A DNA stretch of 64,000 bases from Nitrospirota bacterium. GTDB taxonomy: Bacteria; Nitrospinota_A; UBA7883. Under the pieces are notes generated by a model. The model was not told where the DNA came from and did no database searches. It saw nothing but the letters and a program-made list of their open reading frames with translations. Every line of letters starts with the position of its first letter. Positions within the stretch are counted from its first letter, which is position 1. Position numbers and translations under genes: made by a program. The DNA is taken from contig JAJRZK010000021.1 in assembly GCA_024275315.1 (NCBI GenBank), forward strand, positions 35,837 to 99,836. Direction: 5' to 3'. Positions 60,740-64,000 of this stretch are shown here, piece by piece.

Positions 60740-61474
60740 GTGCCTGAAGATAATGAAATAGTTCAAGTAAAAGTCAAGAAATGGTGGCCTCACCTTGTGC
60801 TGACGCTCGCGGGCATGATGGTGGTTGTGACAGGTGTCATCTGGTTTCTCGCCACGACTTTTCCGGTGCCGGACGACGCGCCGGCTGTGATACCGTTCCC
60901 CGATGAAGGGGAGAACGTGCCTGGCCCGGAGTGGTTGTTTCTGATGTTCTGGGCTCCGTTCTGGTATTTCAAGGGACGGCTCAAGAAATATCTTTTTCTT
61001 GCCACGGTGGTACCGATAATTTTGGGGTTGTTTCTGTTTTTCCTCCCTTATTTCCACAAGATTCCGTTTTACAGGATTCCGGTTCTCGGCGGGTTCCTGG
61101 CGAAAATACGGGGCATGAAATCAGGATTTACAAAGAGCTTCATATACGGGTTGCCCGCAATCCTTTTTGCGGTGGCGATTTTCACCGGTATATACAGGAG
61201 CGGTCATCAGGCGAAAGTTTTGGGGTGCGATTCGTGCCATAACCCCGCCATGGGACACAGGATGGCCATTCCTCCCGTGGACGTGGCGGGCTACTACAAT
61301 GTCGAGAGAGCGATGCAGATCGGGGTGGGCAAATACCGGGCCGGCAAGTCGACCGGGATCGACGCCCAGGGCGAACAGATTTATCAATCGCCGGACACCA
61401 ATGAAGGATACGAGGGATATAAAGACGCTGATTGGCAAATGAGGCATATGTATGAGCCTACGTTCACCTGGTAG
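60740..61474 (+). CDS. Cytochrome b subunit-IV-like protein with C-terminal haem c
   Basis: 244 residues, GTG start with AAAGGAG upstream. Three membrane helices; quinol-site motif PGPEWLF (PEWY variant with Leu for Tyr). A last helix then leads to CDSCHNPAMGHRM, a haem c site with nearby Met residues, and a 60-residue tail. The same layout closes the fused cytochrome b at 37409 (CNCCHNTAMG), so this is a conserved alternative to a Rieske/cytochrome c1 branch. It would hand electrons to the CuA site of the NosZ-like protein. Confidence 0.9.
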   Translation: MPEDNEIVQVKVKKWWPHLVLTLAGMMVVVTGVIWFLATTFPVPDDAPAVIPFPDEGENVPGPEWLFLMFWAPFWYFKGRLKKYLFLATVVPIILGLFLFFLPYFHKIPFYRIPVLGGFLAKIRGMKSGFTKSFIYGLPAILFAVAIFTGIYRSGHQAKVLGCDSCHNPAMGHRMAIPPVDVAGYYNVERAMQIGVGKYRAGKSTGIDAQGEQIYQSPDTNEGYEGYKDADWQMRHMYEPTFTW

Positions 61475-62807
61475 CGTCGCGGCAAAGCGCCTGCTTGTTA
61501 AAAGCGCTTCAAATCTGGTAGCGGCCGCGATTGTCGTCGCTTCTTTGTCTTCTGCGGGTTTTGCCCAACCAGAATCCACGGACAGGAAAAGCGGCGTGGT
61601 GGCTCCGAAAGTCACAAAAGTCACTTCCACCAAAAGCTCTTCGGACAAGCCGGTGATCGTGGAATATCCCATACCAAACAAATACTCGATACCATACGGC
61701 ATCGCGGTGGATTCCAAAGACAGAATCTGGTTTACCCAGATGGCGGGCCAATCCCTGGCGGTTCTCGATCCGGCGACCGAGGAGTTCAAAGAGTACAGAA
61801 TACCCTCCACCGCGGAACTGGAGGATATTGATTGGAAGTACGATCCACGCAATCGTACGACACCGGAAAAGACGTTGAACAACTATTCCGTCGGCAAGCC
61901 GGGTAACATGTTTGTAGACGCCAACGATATAGTATGGTTCGTAATGCAGTTGGGCAACTCCATCGTCAGGTTCGATCCGGTCAAAGAAGAGTTTACCGAA
62001 TATATGATTCCCACCACCAACGCGCAGCCATATGACATAGTGGCGGACAAATCGGGCCGTGTCTGGTATGTGGAGAAGAACAGCGGCAAGTTTGGCTATC
62101 TTGATTTCAATCTGAACAAGATGTTCGAGATAGACGTGGCCAAGGGAGCCCAGTTCATGGGTATCGCCCTGGACGCAAAGGGTAACGTGTGGATGGGTGA
62201 GGTGATGAGCAATTACCTGGCCAGGTACAATCCCGACACGAAAAACTTCAAGGTGTTTACCATAACAGAGCCAAACTCCCAGCCTGGGAATATGCGGTTC
62301 GATAAAAACGGTATCCTCTGGGTGTGCAACCTTCACGCGCAACAGCTTGGGGTGCTGATGACGGACAAATGGGTGTACAGCGTTGTGGACCTGCCCGGCT
62401 ACAACGCCATTCCCCAGGCGCTGGCGATCGCCGATGACGGCAAGATATGGGTCGTGGACAGCATGATGGGCGAGGTTTCGTACTTTGACCCCGTGAGCCT
62501 GCGGTGGAATATTTTTCCCATACCCACGCCGAACGCGCAACCCATGAACGTCGTCATCGATTCGAAAGGTGATATCTGGTTTACGGAAAGCGACCGTAAC
62601 GCCAACAAAATAGCGAGGGTGGTCCGAAGCACCGTCCCGGATATCAGCGAGGTCATCGCAAAGGAAAAAGCCGTAAAGGAGGCCAGGTCCGCCAAAACCA
62701 GGGACGACGTCCAGGCTGGCAAGGAGATAAAGCTCTACCTTGTCGGCGCGATAACTTTTATCACTCTGTTTCTTGCTTTTTTCGTGATTCGCTGGTTTCG
62801 CAGATAG
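61452..62807 (+). CDS. Membrane-anchored beta-propeller protein (virginiamycin-B-lyase-like fold)
   Basis: 451 residues. N-terminal signal (to about 40) and a C-terminal membrane helix (about 425-446) followed by RWFRR. In between, about seven NHL/Vgb-type blades with the repeated core GIAVDSKDRIWFTQMAG ... LDPATEEFKEYRIP. Vgb lyase catalytic residues are not claimed; the fold alone is recognised. Its start overlaps the haem c subunit gene by 23 bases. It may act as a docking platform or as an assembly factor of the reductase complex. Confidence 0.82.
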   Translation: MSLRSPGSVAAKRLLVKSASNLVAAAIVVASLSSAGFAQPESTDRKSGVVAPKVTKVTSTKSSSDKPVIVEYPIPNKYSIPYGIAVDSKDRIWFTQMAGQSLAVLDPATEEFKEYRIPSTAELEDIDWKYDPRNRTTPEKTLNNYSVGKPGNMFVDANDIVWFVMQLGNSIVRFDPVKEEFTEYMIPTTNAQPYDIVADKSGRVWYVEKNSGKFGYLDFNLNKMFEIDVAKGAQFMGIALDAKGNVWMGEVMSNYLARYNPDTKNFKVFTITEPNSQPGNMRFDKNGILWVCNLHAQQLGVLMTDKWVYSVVDLPGYNAIPQALAIADDGKIWVVDSMMGEVSYFDPVSLRWNIFPIPTPNAQPMNVVIDSKGDIWFTESDRNANKIARVVRSTVPDISEVIAKEKAVKEARSAKTRDDVQAGKEIKLYLVGAITFITLFLAFFVIRWFRR

Positions 62808-62815
62808 CTATACCG

Positions 62816-63862
62816 ATGTTTCGTCCAGTGGCGCTGTGCGCCTTTTTCCTCGCGGTAACTACATTATTTTATGGTCAGGCGATAGCTTCCGAAGACGAGG
62901 AGCTTATCAGGGAATATCCCCTGCCTGTAAAAAACTCTTATCCCAACAATATCGCCGCCGCTCCGGACGGGAAAATCTGGTTTCTCCAGTTTCGCACCAA
63001 CAAGCTGGCCAAGTTTGATCCGGATACCAAGGGTCTGGAAGAGTTTGAAATTCCATCCACCAAAAGCGACCCGCTCGACCTCGCCATAGATTCCAAAGGC
63101 CATGTATGGTTTGTGGAGCAAGACTCCAACGCGCTGGGCCGGTTCAACCCCGCAAATGGAAAGTTTGACGAGTTTCTCCTGCCGACATGGGATACAAAGC
63201 CGGGGTCCGTGCTGGCGGCTAAAAACGGCGTGATATGGATACTCGGCTGGAACAGCGGTATCATGCTGAGTTTTGACCCGGCCACAAAAAAATTCGTCGA
63301 ATACAACATACCAACCAAAAACGGTAGCGCGTTTAACCCTATCGAGGACCACGAGGGGAGGATATGGTTTATCCAGAGAGCGGCCAACAAGCTGACGTAT
63401 TTCGACCCAAAAACCAGAAGGTTCGATGGGTGGACCATTTCCGACTATGTGCAGTCGCCCATGGGTACGTGTATAGATTCCAAGGGTGGCGTGTGGTACC
63501 TGAGGATGGTGGATAATGCGCTTACCCGGTTCGATCCGAAAACCGAAGAGGTGCTGAGTTTTACGTTGCCAAAAAACAAGGGCACACAGGATATGGATAT
63601 TGATTCACACGATAACATATGGCTTGTACAAAGCACAGACAACCGCCTGATCCGGTTCGATCCGAAAACTTCGGTGTTTCAAACATTCAATTTAAAAACC
63701 GCCAACTCCAAACCAAAATCAATTGCTGTGGATCCGAAAGGGCGTGTCTGGTTTACCGCCGCGAAACCGGCCAAAATCGGCGTGCTGGATATTTCGCTGA
63801 TCGGCCAGATCAAAAGCAAACTTAGAGTGAAAATCAAAGCCCCAGAGGGGCTTTTTAAATAA
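62816..63862 (+). CDS. Exported beta-propeller protein (virginiamycin-B-lyase-like fold)
   Basis: 348 residues; signal peptide (about 1-24), then seven Vgb-type blades (LAIDSKGHVWFVEQDSNALG pattern). It is a paralogue of the preceding gene without the membrane helix, so the pair probably arose by duplication. Its last codons (PEGLFK) lie inside the hairpin and the first copy of the 99-base-period repeat at 63839. Confidence 0.82.
   Translation: MFRPVALCAFFLAVTTLFYGQAIASEDEELIREYPLPVKNSYPNNIAAAPDGKIWFLQFRTNKLAKFDPDTKGLEEFEIPSTKSDPLDLAIDSKGHVWFVEQDSNALGRFNPANGKFDEFLLPTWDTKPGSVLAAKNGVIWILGWNSGIMLSFDPATKKFVEYNIPTKNGSAFNPIEDHEGRIWFIQRAANKLTYFDPKTRRFDGWTISDYVQSPMGTCIDSKGGVWYLRMVDNALTRFDPKTEEVLSFTLPKNKGTQDMDIDSHDNIWLVQSTDNRLIRFDPKTSVFQTFNLKTANSKPKSIAVDPKGRVWFTAAKPAKIGVLDISLIGQIKSKLRVKIKAPEGLFK
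63836..63856 (+). terminator. Terminator overlapping the end of the propeller gene
   Basis: AAAGCCCC-AGA-GGGGCTTT, 8-bp stem with a 3-base loop and a TTTTT run. The hairpin covers the last codons of the preceding gene. The copy 99 bases downstream keeps the GCCCC-AGA-GGGGC-TTTTT core. Confidence 0.75.
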
Positions 63863-64000
63863 ACCGTTGAGAGTTGCGCATCTTTCGGGCGGGATGTTTG
63901 ATTGGTTGGTAAAATAATCGCGCTTGGTGGGAACATGGCCCCAGAGGGGCTTTTTAAATAAACCGTTGAGAGTTGCGCGCCTTTCGGGCGGGATGTTTGA
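63839..64000. repeat. Direct repeat, period 99, running off the window
   Basis: A 63-base unit at 63839-63901 recurs at 63938-64000 with two changes (GCGCATC versus GCGCGCC). Each unit starts with a GCCCC-AGA-GGGGC hairpin and ends CGGGCGGGATGTTTGA. The 36-base spacer (63902-63937) would complete a 99-base tandem unit. The second copy ends exactly at the window edge, so the array may be longer. Confidence 0.85.

Overview
The window reads as a chromosomal segment of a Gram-negative, respiratory bacterium. It encodes an outer-membrane porin, many lipoproteins, type IV pilus biogenesis, several sigma-54 activators, and twelve CxxCH haem c motifs spread over nine proteins. The cytochrome bd-like oxidase flanked by cytochromes c, with an NxrC-like dihaem protein, recalls clusters known from Nitrospirota and Nitrospinota. 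The porin/PII/AmtB set, the Gld-type ABC module and the many sensor kinases are also common in Desulfobacterota and Myxococcota. I cannot fix the phylum from sequence alone. No rRNA, tRNA, CRISPR array or transposase was seen.

Layout. 1-4.4 kb: end of a glycosyltransferase gene, then a CHASE-type kinase with an NtrC-type regulator. 4.8-10 kb: minor pilin operon ending in pilY1, closed by a strong terminator. 10-13.7 kb: a Sel1-repeat protein, a degenerate nuclease-fold protein and two adjacent frameshifted lipoprotein genes. 13.6-18.1 kb: a NifA-like activator divergent from a porin-PII-AmtB ammonium operon with a -24/-12 promoter. 18.2-20.2 kb: two visibly AT-richer signalling genes. 20.2-29.3 kb (minus strand): a TPR protein, a PAS kinase, a fused UroD/corrinoid-activator protein, a corrinoid protein, an NtrC-type regulator and a kinase lacking its phospho-acceptor His. 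29.9-38.6 kb: a cytochrome bd-like oxidase (no CydB) with five small or medium cytochromes c and, further on, a cytochrome b with a C-terminal haem c. 39.6-46.8 kb: a long cytochrome c, a Gld-type ABC transporter and another cytochrome c. 47-56.9 kb: non-catalytic FGE-fold proteins, a LivJ-type binding protein, a kinase with an NtrC-like regulator lacking GAFTGA, and a fused membrane/spermidine-synthase-like protein. 57-63.9 kb: a divergent nitrous-oxide-reductase-like gene followed by a lipoprotein, a split cytochrome b/haem c pair and two beta-propeller proteins. The window ends inside a 99-bp-period direct repeat.

How the parts fit. Three respiratory units (bd-like oxidase, long cytochrome c, NosZ-like operon) each carry a -24/-12 promoter. 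Each also has a copy of, or close match to, the dyad TAACGAAACGTTA 170-230 bases upstream of it. A perfect copy of the same dyad lies in front of the sigma-54 regulator gene at 25.6-27.1 kb. The simplest reading is one sigma-54 respiratory regulon controlled by that regulator, which is itself in an operon with a corrinoid protein and a UroD/corrinoid-activator fusion. That link, and the altered copper ligands of the NosZ-like protein, are the most interesting parts of the window.
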